From: Bacteroidales bacterium | GTDB lineage: Bacteria; Bacteroidota; Bacteroidia; Bacteroidales; P3 | Direction of reading: 5' to 3' | DNA length: 38,991 bases | NCBI GenBank assembly: GCA_017480185.1 | Contig: JAFVBC010000032.1 | Span: 1-38,991 of the forward strand | Part shown: positions 1 through 7,558 of the stretch, piece by piece | Numbering within the stretch: position 1 is the stretch's first letter | Layout of the letters: the number at the start of each line of letters is the position of its first letter | Made by a program: the position numbers and the translations under genes | The notes under the pieces: model-generated | What the model saw: the letters and a program-made list of their open reading frames with translations, nothing else | The model's database searches: none | Told to the model about the DNA's origin: nothing

Positions 1-51
1 GGGAATAGGGGTGTAGAAAGCAGAAAACGGACGTATACAATGTTGCTGATG

Positions 52-172
52 TCCCACCCCTGTGTCCCCTCCCAGGAGGGGAGGTTTTTTCTCACCACTT
101 CAAATTCTCCCTCCTCTTGGGAGGGACAACATTCTCAAACTCTTCCCCTCCTGGGAGGGGTAAGGGGTGGGT
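52..172. repeat. GC-rich inverted repeat pair with a third central palindrome
   Basis: Positions 52-83 and 141-172 are inverted copies of one motif: CCCCTCCTGGGAGGGG followed a few bases later by AGGGGTGGG. Each core is itself a palindrome. A related weaker palindrome (CCCTCC ... GGGAGGG) lies at about 107-127. The first core is followed by a T-tract at 84-90, so as RNA it could act as a plus-strand terminator for a gene to the left of the window. I see no coding sequence here. The function is unknown; it resembles dispersed GC-rich palindromes of bacterial intergenic regions. Confidence 0.6.
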
Positions 173-211
173 AAAAAGGGTGGAGGGGTATGGCAAAACG
201 GCAGCAAGCAG

Positions 212-310
212 GTATCAAGTAGGGCTCAACTTCGGCATTTCTTCAGTATATGTTCAGTTGTTCTTCAGTCAATGACTGAAGAACAACTGAAGAACGGCCT
301 TACTTGATGC
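212..310. repeat. Dispersed 11-nt-unit palindromic repeat, copy 1 (asymmetric)
   Basis: This copy runs from GTATCAAG to CTTGATGC around a centre at 272. The right arm is 38 nt with two TTCTTCAG-type units. The left arm is 60 nt, with degenerate extra units. The two arms differ from the 49-nt arms of the copy at 15736-15834 by exactly one 11-nt step each. The inner part (about 251-293) pairs well. It lies upstream of the arcA promoter. No gene in this stretch is supported. Confidence 0.9.
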
Positions 311-441
311 CTACTTGTCCCATGGTTTGTCACTTGCTTGGGCTCTCGTTGTGGTAGGTGGCTGTTGGCAAAGAACGGCGGCATTCCACCGTCGGTTGAA
401 TGGAGTGTTGATAAAAGGGGCGAAAAAAAGGCCTCGGATGC

Positions 442-471
442 TTTGCAGTTGCAAGAATAAACGTATATTTG
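442..471 (+). promoter_or_regulatory. Bacteroidetes-type promoter for arcA
   Basis: A -33 TTTG at 442-445 and a -7 TATATTTG at 464-471 are separated by 18 nt, matching the Bacteroidetes sigma-ABfr consensus (TTTG / TAnnTTTG). Transcription would begin near 476, leaving a leader of about 55 nt before the arcA start. Confidence 0.7.
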
Positions 472-530
472 CACTATTGCAACTCTGTCCCAATGGGGCG
501 GAACGAGTTGTGTATTAGTGTGAAACATAC

Positions 531-1790
531 ATGATGATGCAAGATAAATACCAGCCGTGCAGGATTGACGTTGGGTCGGAGACGGGACGTTTGCGTGCCG
601 TCTTGCTGCACCGTCCAGGGGTCGAAATTGAGCGTATGACCCCCCTTAATGCCCATCATGCGCTGTATAGCGACATTTTGAACAAACCATTGGTTGATGG
701 TGAATATCGCGTGTTTGCAGGTGTGCTTGAACGTTGGGCAAAGGTGTATTATGTTGAGGATGTGCTGGCTCAGTTGTTGGCTGACGATGGAGTGAGGAGA
801 CACTTGGTGAATGAGAGTTGCGACATGGATAATTGTCCGTCGACCCTCGCTGACGAGTTGTTGCAACTTGACGACAGCAGTTTGGCAAAGGCATTGATTG
901 AAGGTTACGAAAACCACGACTGGAACGGGGTGGACGATAACCGCTATGTGTTGAAACCTCTCTACAATCTGTTTTTTACGCGCGATGCTTCGTCGACGGT
1001 CTACAACCGTGTGCTTATCAACTCGATGAGTTTCCAGGTGCGCGAGCGCGAGACGCTGATTTATGAGGCTTTGTTTGACCATTTCTTTGGTGTTGAAAAG
1101 CTTAATGCTCAGGCTTGGAGTGGCGATGCTCGCACCGAGGGTGGCGACGTGCAAGTGGCTTCGCCCAGCATGTTGTGCATCGGGCAGGGCATACGCACCA
1201 ACACCAAAGGCATAAAATATCTGGCCAATACCTTTGCTGCCGAGCGACAAAAATTCAGCATCATTGTGCAGGAATTGCCCCACACGCCCGAGTCGTTCAT
1301 CCATTTGGATATGGTGTTCACTTTCTTGTGCAAACACCAATGCATGGCCTTTGAGCCAATGCTGAAACGCAAAGGCCTTTTTACTGGCAAGAATACCACA
1401 TTGATTGACATTGACAACGGTAAGATTGCCTACCGTCAGTTCGACAATATTTTGGATGCGCTGCGACATAAAGGTATGGATATGCAGCCCGTTTTGTGTG
1501 GTGGCGCCGACCCGTGGGTGCAACTGCGTGAGCAGTGGCACAGCGGTGCCAACTTCTTTGCTCTGGGCGATGGTAAAGTGTTGGGCTACAGGCGTAACAC
1601 CCACACCATAGATGCCCTCGACAAGGCAGGCTTTTCGGTGCTTGAGGCCGAGCGGGTGGCCGATGGAAGCATTGACCTCAATGCCTACGACCGCTTTGTG
1701 GCAGCGTTTCCAGCCAGCGAATTGCCCCGTGCCGGTGGCGGTGCTCGCTGCATGACAATGCCCTTGTGGCGCGACCCAATCGAGAATTAA
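531..1790 (+). CDS. arcA: Arginine deiminase
   Basis: The 419-residue product matches arginine deiminase in length and motifs. It hydrolyses arginine to citrulline and ammonia in the cytoplasm. Visible family motifs are FTRD at 149-152, EGGD at 203-206, the HLD of the catalytic His-Asp pair at 258-260, and the C-terminal GGGARCMTMPLW with the nucleophilic cysteine at residue 407. Three consecutive ATG codons (531, 534, 537) make the exact start uncertain by two codons. A good promoter lies 60 nt upstream. The usual partners for ATP-yielding arginine catabolism (ornithine carbamoyltransferase, carbamate kinase) are not next to it; the next gene, 59 nt downstream, is a membrane glycosyltransferase-like gene. 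The protein may serve acid tolerance or nitrogen release, or the partners may be elsewhere. Confidence 0.96.
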   Translation: MMMQDKYQPCRIDVGSETGRLRAVLLHRPGVEIERMTPLNAHHALYSDILNKPLVDGEYRVFAGVLERWAKVYYVEDVLAQLLADDGVRRHLVNESCDMDNCPSTLADELLQLDDSSLAKALIEGYENHDWNGVDDNRYVLKPLYNLFFTRDASSTVYNRVLINSMSFQVRERETLIYEALFDHFFGVEKLNAQAWSGDARTEGGDVQVASPSMLCIGQGIRTNTKGIKYLANTFAAERQKFSIIVQELPHTPESFIHLDMVFTFLCKHQCMAFEPMLKRKGLFTGKNTTLIDIDNGKIAYRQFDNILDALRHKGMDMQPVLCGGADPWVQLREQWHSGANFFALGDGKVLGYRRNTHTIDALDKAGFSVLEAERVADGSIDLNAYDRFVAAFPASELPRAGGGARCMTMPLWRDPIEN

Positions 1791-1849
1791 GGGTAGGAGA
1801 GACGCTTGGCATCGTACAGATTAACAACAATTGCAATTAACATCGAAGC

Positions 1850-4800
1850 ATGAAAAAATACAACTTGGCAAACAACATCATCGGTTGGGTGATATGCATA
1901 GTGGCTTGCACGGTGTATATCATGACGGCCGAAGCCACGGCCTCGTGGTGGGATTGTGGCGAATATATCAGCACCGCCTTCAAACTGCAGGTGGGACACC
2001 CCCCAGGAGCACCCACTTTCCAGTTGTTGGGTAGACTGTTCTCGATGTTCTCAAGTCCAGAGCAGGCCGCTCATGCCATCAACGTGATGTCGGCTGTGTG
2101 CAGTGGTTTCACCATATTGTTCCTGTTTTGGGGCATAACAATGATTGGGAAACACCTGTTGCCCGACCCGAAAAATCCCTCGCTTGCCGATTGGCGCACG
2201 TGGGCGGTGTTTGCCGCTGGCGTGGTGGGTTCGTTGGCCTATACCTTTAGCGACACGTTCTGGTTCTCGGCTGTTGAGGGCGAGGTGTACGCCATGTCGT
2301 CGTTCTTCACCGCCCTTGTGTTTTGGGCAATCTTGAAATGGGAAGAGCAAAGCGACGATCCCCACTCGTTGCGTTGGCTGGTGTTGGTGGCTTTGTTGGT
2401 GGGTGTGGCCATTGGCGTTCACCTGCTCAACCTGCTCACCGTGCCTGCAATATGCTATGTGGTGTACTTCAAGAAGTGGCCTAAAACCACGCTGAAAGGT
2501 TTTTTGCTTACGGGGTGCTTGTCGATCTTCTTGTTGGCACTCATCCTGTGGGGCATCATACCAGGCATCGTCAACGTTGATTCGGCTTTCGATGTGTTTT
2601 TTGTCAACACCCTCGGTTTGCCGTTCAACAGTGGCACCATATTCTTCTTTGCGCTGATTGCAGCGTTGGTGGTGTGGGGCTTGTGGTATTCGCACAAAAA
2701 GAGTCGGCCGATACTTAATGCAGCCTTGCTCAGTTTTGCAATGCTGGTCATTGGCTACTCCACCTTCTTTGTGCTGGTAATCAGAGCTAACACCAACACT
2801 CCGCTTAACGAAAATGCACCGAAAGATGCCGTGGCCATGCGTGCCTACTTGGGACGTGAGCAATATGGCGACACACCGTTGCTCAGTGGCCAGTTCTATA
2901 CTGCTGGTGGACCCATTGCAACCGAGGATGGCTACACCAAGTATGTGCGTGGCAAAAACGCAAAAGGCAAGGATGCCTACATTGTTGCCGATCACGCAAA
3001 GAAATATGTCTACAAACAGCAACACTGCGGTGTTTTTCCGCGCATGTGGAGCGACGACCGTGGCCGTCAACACCCAACGTTCTATCAGTATTGGGCTGGT
3101 AAGACTCCTGTAGGACAAAAACCATCGGGCAATCAGAACTTGAAGTTCTTCAACAAGTATCAACTGAACTGGATGTATTGGCGATACTTTATGTGGAACT
3201 TTGCGGGAAGACAGAACGACATTCAGGGACACCACTTTAACGATGATGGAACGGTAGACTATGTCAACGGTAACTGGATAAGTGGCGTTAAGTTTATTGA
3301 CGAGGCGCGCCTTGGTCCGCAGGACAATTTGCCCGACCATCTGGCCAACAACAAGGCTCGCAACACCTATTTCTTTTTGCCGTTGCTGCTTGGTTTGATT
3401 GGGTTGGTTTACCACGTCATACGTCATCCTAAAGATGCGTTCATCGTCTTTATCATGTTCTTTATGACAGGACTGGCCATTGCCATATACTTGAATATGC
3501 CTCCACGTCAGCCACGTGAACGCGACTATGCCTTTGTGGGGTCGTTCAGTTTCTTTGCAATGTGGATTGGTTTGGGCGTGATGGCTTTGGCAGAATGGAT
3601 TACCACTCTGTTTAAGAATCGTCGTGAGACCATGGGTAAGGTAGTAACAGCAGTGGTGTTTGTGCTCTGTATGGCTGGTGTGCCGTGCCTTATGGCTGCT
3701 CAAAACTGGGACGATCACGACCGCAGTCAGAAGTATGCTGCTCGCGATTTTGCTCAAAATTACCTCAAAAACATCAATCCCAACGGCATACTGATCACCT
3801 ACGGCGACAACGACACATTCCCATTGTGGTATGCTCAAGAGGTTGAAGGCACACGCACCGATGTGCGCATCCTCAACTACACCCTTTCGGGTATGTACTG
3901 GTATGTAGAGCAGTTGTATAATAAGCTCTACGACAGCGAGGCATTACCTTTCTCGTTGTCGAAAGACTACTACGGCTTGGGTAAAGATGTAACGTTGATA
4001 GAAGACCGTAGCCAGGAGTATCGTGAAGTGAGCGAGGTGCTTGGCAAGATGCGCGACAACCCAGAACGCTATCGTCGCACCAGTCGTGGGGAGACGTTTA
4101 GCGTTATTCCCACACGCCGTTTCAAGATAACGCTCGATATTCCAGCATTGGTTGAAGCTGGTGTCATACCTGCCGAGTTGGCAGATAGAGTGAACCCAGA
4201 AATACGCTGGGAGTTGAATAAGCAGTACCTCTATCGCCATGAGTTGATGCTACTTGACATTATTGGTACCAACAAGTTCATGCGCGACATCAATGCGATG
4301 AATATGAACGAGGTGCGTAAAGTGTTCCCATTGGCTGATAGTTATTCGATTGCCGATGGAATGAACATGAAGTTGTTGCCCTATCCGGCACAACAGCGCG
4401 CTACCGATCGCACTGCCGACTACTACATAAACGGTGTAGATGGTGAACCTCTGAAGTGGGGCAACCTAAATGCAGATATATATGTTGACCCAATAAGCCT
4501 TAACATGGGCAGCGTTCAGCGACAGGCCATTACGCTTGTTGCCTCGGACTGCTTTGATAAGGGCGACACCATCAGGGCACGCAAGTTGCTTGACATTGCT
4601 CGTGAGGCATTCCCCAAGAAAAACTTCCCGATAGATGTGTATGCAGTATATATCGGGTTGGGACGTAGCCACCAAGTGTATATACCACAGTTGTACAAAG
4701 AAGTGTATGGAGATGAGGCTGGGCGTGAATTGTGGCAGTCGGCCTTTGACTACTACAATTCGGAGGTGATATACTACGACCAGTTCCGTAGCGATGCCAA

Positions 4801-4948
4801 AAAGTACAAAGGTGTAAGAAGTGCGTTGCGACGTGATGTTGAGATAATCTCACTGCTTGGTGAAATGGCGCGTGATGTGTTTGCCGACAACGACATGGAA
4901 AGCGCATGCACCGATGTTATCAACGAACACATGTTACTTTTCAATTGA
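1850..4948 (+). CDS. DUF2723 (TMEM260-like, GT117-type) large membrane protein
   Basis: A 1032-residue protein. The N-terminal half, to about residue 600, has many hydrophobic segments. It carries the DUF2723 signature near the N-terminus: a TM helix, then WWDCGEYI and VGHPPGAPT at about residues 38-55. The C-terminal 430 residues are soluble-looking and contain a helical repeat-like segment (RARKLLDIAREAFP). DUF2723 proteins are widespread in Bacteroidota. The human relative TMEM260 is a protein O-mannosyltransferase, and the architecture (multi-TM GT-C-like domain with an acidic motif after TM1) suggests glycan transfer from a lipid carrier to exported proteins. That substrate is inference. 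It lies 59 nt after arcA with no terminator between them. Confidence 0.9.
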   Translation: MKKYNLANNIIGWVICIVACTVYIMTAEATASWWDCGEYISTAFKLQVGHPPGAPTFQLLGRLFSMFSSPEQAAHAINVMSAVCSGFTILFLFWGITMIGKHLLPDPKNPSLADWRTWAVFAAGVVGSLAYTFSDTFWFSAVEGEVYAMSSFFTALVFWAILKWEEQSDDPHSLRWLVLVALLVGVAIGVHLLNLLTVPAICYVVYFKKWPKTTLKGFLLTGCLSIFLLALILWGIIPGIVNVDSAFDVFFVNTLGLPFNSGTIFFFALIAALVVWGLWYSHKKSRPILNAALLSFAMLVIGYSTFFVLVIRANTNTPLNENAPKDAVAMRAYLGREQYGDTPLLSGQFYTAGGPIATEDGYTKYVRGKNAKGKDAYIVADHAKKYVYKQQHCGVFPRMWSDDRGRQHPTFYQYWAGKTPVGQKPSGNQNLKFFNKYQLNWMYWRYFMWNFAGRQNDIQGHHFNDDGTVDYVNGNWISGVKFIDEARLGPQDNLPDHLANNKARNTYFFLPLLLGLIGLVYHVIRHPKDAFIVFIMFFMTGLAIAIYLNMPPRQPRERDYAFVGSFSFFAMWIGLGVMALAEWITTLFKNRRETMGKVVTAVVFVLCMAGVPCLMAAQNWDDHDRSQKYAARDFAQNYLKNINPNGILITYGDNDTFPLWYAQEVEGTRTDVRILNYTLSGMYWYVEQLYNKLYDSEALPFSLSKDYYGLGKDVTLIEDRSQEYREVSEVLGKMRDNPERYRRTSRGETFSVIPTRRFKITLDIPALVEAGVIPAELADRVNPEIRWELNKQYLYRHELMLLDIIGTNKFMRDINAMNMNEVRKVFPLADSYSIADGMNMKLLPYPAQQRATDRTADYYINGVDGEPLKWGNLNADIYVDPISLNMGSVQRQAITLVASDCFDKGDTIRARKLLDIAREAFPKKNFPIDVYAVYIGLGRSHQVYIPQLYKEVYGDEAGRELWQSAFDYYNSEVIYYDQFRSDAKKYKGVRSALRRDVEIISLLGEMARDVFADNDMESACTDVINEHMLLFN

Positions 4949-4977
4949 CACTAAAACAACGTGTTGATTGAGGTACT

Positions 4978-5250
4978 ATGAAAGATAGGAAATCAAAGAC
5001 AAAACGCTATTCAGTTTGCCTCTCTGAAGGCGAACTGAAGCGTTTGTCGGCCTATGCTGCCCGTGAAGGAGTGGCAAGGTCTGCTGCTTTGAGACGTATC
5101 GTTAAAAGTTTCTTGCACAATTATTGCATTGAAGTGTCGACAACTGCAAAAAATCAGATTGGGTTGTTCGACACTTTGCAGATAGACATCTTTAATCAAG
5201 CATCGGTATTGCGAGCCGATGAACCGATTGAAAAAGGCAAAAGAGAATGA
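4978..5250 (+). CDS. Small ribbon-helix-helix-like protein preceding atpB
   Basis: A 90-residue basic protein. Residues 9-45 look like a ribbon-helix-helix fold: a short strand (KRYSVCLS), then helix ELKRLSAYAAREG and helix SAALRRIVKSFL, as in CopG/MetJ-type DNA-binding proteins. The C-terminal part (NQIGLFDTLQIDIFN) has alternating hydrophobics and no assignment. It starts 29 nt after the DUF2723 gene, and its stop overlaps the atpB start by 4 nt (ATGA), so the two are probably translationally coupled. It might regulate its own operon, but no operator is visible. The fold is inferred from pattern, not homology. Confidence 0.75.
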   Translation: MKDRKSKTKRYSVCLSEGELKRLSAYAAREGVARSAALRRIVKSFLHNYCIEVSTTAKNQIGLFDTLQIDIFNQASVLRADEPIEKGKRE

Positions 5251-6347
5251 AAAAACTGGTTCTTGGTTTACTGTTTGCAACTATACTACTCGGCACAACC
5301 TCTTTGCGTGCGCAGGATAGCACTGATTTTGATCCGGGAGCAATGATTATTGGCCACGTAACAGATGCACATTCGTGGCATCTGTTTGACTATATGTCGT
5401 CGGATGGGTCAGAGCATGCTGTGGCTGTCCCGCTGCCTGTGATACTTATAAATGAAGGACATGTGGATGTCTTCATGTCGTCTAAATTCAAACATGGCCA
5501 TGCCGATTATAGAGGGTATCGTCTGATAGGTGGAGGCTCGAAAAGAGAAGAGGTGGTATGTGTCACGCCCGAAGGGGAACTTGTGTTGGATGAAAATGGA
5601 GCTGTTGTAAAGCCTGTAGACCTTTCGATTACCAAGACGTCGGCTGCTATCATGGTGTCGGTTATATTGCTGATAGTGATTATCTTTATTGCAAAGGCTG
5701 GGTATAAAAAACGGCCTAACCAGGCTCCGCGAGGCATTCAGAGTTTGGTGGAAATGCTTGTGGTGTTTGTGAGAGATACAATTGTGCGCCCAACCATTGG
5801 TGAGGCTCATTACCAGCGCTATTTGCCCTATTTGTTGACACTCTTCTTCTTTATTTTCTTTAGCAACATATTGGGACTGATTCCCATATTTCCTGCCGGT
5901 GCCAACATAACTGGCAATATAGCCGTAACGGCTATTCTTGCTATCATCACGTTCTTTATAACAAATATCAGTGGTAACAAGCACTATTGGAAAGATATTT
6001 TTAACACCCCAGGAGTACCCGCTTGGTTGAAGATATTTCCTTTGATGCCTCTGGTTGAGTTTATTGGTATATTCACAAAACCGATAGTGTTGATGATTCG
6101 GTTGTTTGCAAACATGACGGCAGGCCATATTGTCGTACTCGGTTTTGTGGTGATAATCTTTATTTTGAGTAATCTGTTTGGCAACCTCGTGGGAGGTGCT
6201 GTCAGTGTTTTTAGTGTGGCGTTTATGGTGTTTATTGATGTCTTGGAGTGTCTTGTAGCCTACATCCAAGCATTTGTATTCACGATGCTTACTGCCACAT
6301 ATATCGGTATGGCAGTGAGTGAACCAGAACATGTAAATGCAAAATAA
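5247..6347 (+). CDS. atpB: F0F1 ATP synthase subunit a
   Basis: A 366-residue F0 subunit a, which forms the proton half-channels beside the c-ring in the inner membrane. Residues 1-22 are a signal peptide ending in RAQ, followed by a periplasmic extension to about residue 130; such an extension is common in Bacteroidota. The membrane domain carries the hallmark RLFANMTAGH, with the essential arginine at 285. Later helices include the YIQAFVFTMLTATYIGMA motif. Its start overlaps the preceding small gene by 4 nt. It is followed 11 nt later by pgk, not by atpE, atpF or atpH. The rest of the ATP synthase is absent from the window. The gene looks intact. Confidence 0.96.
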   Translation: MKKLVLGLLFATILLGTTSLRAQDSTDFDPGAMIIGHVTDAHSWHLFDYMSSDGSEHAVAVPLPVILINEGHVDVFMSSKFKHGHADYRGYRLIGGGSKREEVVCVTPEGELVLDENGAVVKPVDLSITKTSAAIMVSVILLIVIIFIAKAGYKKRPNQAPRGIQSLVEMLVVFVRDTIVRPTIGEAHYQRYLPYLLTLFFFIFFSNILGLIPIFPAGANITGNIAVTAILAIITFFITNISGNKHYWKDIFNTPGVPAWLKIFPLMPLVEFIGIFTKPIVLMIRLFANMTAGHIVVLGFVVIIFILSNLFGNLVGGAVSVFSVAFMVFIDVLECLVAYIQAFVFTMLTATYIGMAVSEPEHVNAK

Positions 6348-6358
6348 AAACAATTATC

Positions 6359-7558
6359 ATGCACTCTATCAACGATTATAACTTCAAAAACAAACGTGTC
6401 CTGCTCCGTGTTGACTTTAACGTACCAGTTGATGCGGACAAGCGGATCACCGACGATACGCGAATGCAGGAGTCAATGCCTACCATTAAGAAACTGCTGT
6501 CGGATGGTGCAGCACTAATCATTATGGCTCATTTTGGTAGGCCCAAGAAAGGTGGTTTTGAACCAGAGTTGTCGCTTTTGCCAGTTGCAAAACACCTTGA
6601 AGAGATGTTGGGTCAAAAGGTGCTATTTATGCAGGATTTGCTTGGCACCGATGGTAAAGTTGAGAAAGCCGCCTCGGAGTTGAAAGCTGGCGATGTATTG
6701 TTACTGGAGAATATCAGATTTTATACAGAAGAGACAAAAGGCGACGAAAACTTTGCCAGAAAGCTGGCCGATTTGGGCGATTGCTACGTGAATGATGCTT
6801 TTGGTGCAGCCCACAGAGAACATAGCTCAACAGCTGTAATGGCGCGATTCTTCCCAGAGAACAGGTTCTTTGGTCTGCTTATGGAACATGAGGTGAAGAA
6901 CTTGGAACGACTTTTGAATAATCCTCCACATCCATTCACGGCCATTATTGGCGGCAGTAAGGTGAGCAGTAAGATTGGCATATTGGAAAATCTTGTTGAT
7001 AAGGTCGACAAGATGATAATCATAGGAGGTATGCGCTACACCTTTACTAAAGCTCTGGGTGGTAAGATAGGGAACTCTATTTGCGAAGACGACAAGATGG
7101 AAACCGCTCTTAATCTCTTGAAAAAAATGAAAGAGAAGGGAGTGAAATGTTATCTTCCCACAGATAGTGTTGTAGCTGATGCCTTCGATAATAATGCTAA
7201 AACGCAAATAGTGCCGTCGGATGCTGTGCCAGAAGGGTGGGAGAGTGTGGACTGTGGCCCATCCAGTTGTGCTGATATTAAAAACATTGTGATGCAGAGC
7301 AAGACCATATTGTGGAATGGCCCTGCAGGTGTGTTTGAGATGCCCACCTTTGCCAAAGGTACACGCGAGATAGCATCGTATGTGGCCGAGGCGTGCAAGG
7401 GTGGCTGTTTTGCCGCCATTGGTGGTGGCGATTCGGTGGCTGCCGTAAAACAGATGGGGTTGGCAGATAAAATGAGTTACGTCTCTACTGGTGGTGGAGC
7501 GATGCTTGAATATCTTGAAGGAAAAGATTTGCCTGGTATTAAGGCAATACTTGGTTGA
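6359..7558 (+). CDS. pgk: Phosphoglycerate kinase
   Basis: A 399-residue cytosolic glycolytic enzyme that transfers phosphate between 1,3-bisphosphoglycerate and ADP. Signature segments are RVDFNVP at 17-23, HFGRPK, the LLENIRFY region, YVNDAFGAAHREHSS, FTAIIGGSKVSSK, WNGPAGVFE, and the nucleotide-binding GGGDSVAAVKQ near the C-terminus. Length and motifs are normal. It lies 11 nt after atpB, and its stop shares a base with the next start (TGATG). It is therefore in an operon that pairs substrate-level ATP formation with an ATP synthase subunit. Confidence 0.97.
   Translation: MHSINDYNFKNKRVLLRVDFNVPVDADKRITDDTRMQESMPTIKKLLSDGAALIIMAHFGRPKKGGFEPELSLLPVAKHLEEMLGQKVLFMQDLLGTDGKVEKAASELKAGDVLLLENIRFYTEETKGDENFARKLADLGDCYVNDAFGAAHREHSSTAVMARFFPENRFFGLLMEHEVKNLERLLNNPPHPFTAIIGGSKVSSKIGILENLVDKVDKMIIIGGMRYTFTKALGGKIGNSICEDDKMETALNLLKKMKEKGVKCYLPTDSVVADAFDNNAKTQIVPSDAVPEGWESVDCGPSSCADIKNIVMQSKTILWNGPAGVFEMPTFAKGTREIASYVAEACKGGCFAAIGGGDSVAAVKQMGLADKMSYVSTGGGAMLEYLEGKDLPGIKAILG

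Noticed and set aside
265..528. Short open frame sharing a C-terminal or N-terminal phrase with one at 24672-24911
   Set aside because: The shared peptide is just the translated palindromic repeat, so it reflects the DNA repeat and not a gene family.
474..1604. A 376-codon minus-strand open frame
   Set aside because: It is antisense to arcA, which has all catalytic motifs; the antisense product shows no recognisable feature.
2051..3838. A 595-codon open frame on the minus strand
   Set aside because: It lies fully antisense to the DUF2723 gene, whose product has clear family motifs and TM segments; the antisense product is His/Gln/Arg-rich without domains.
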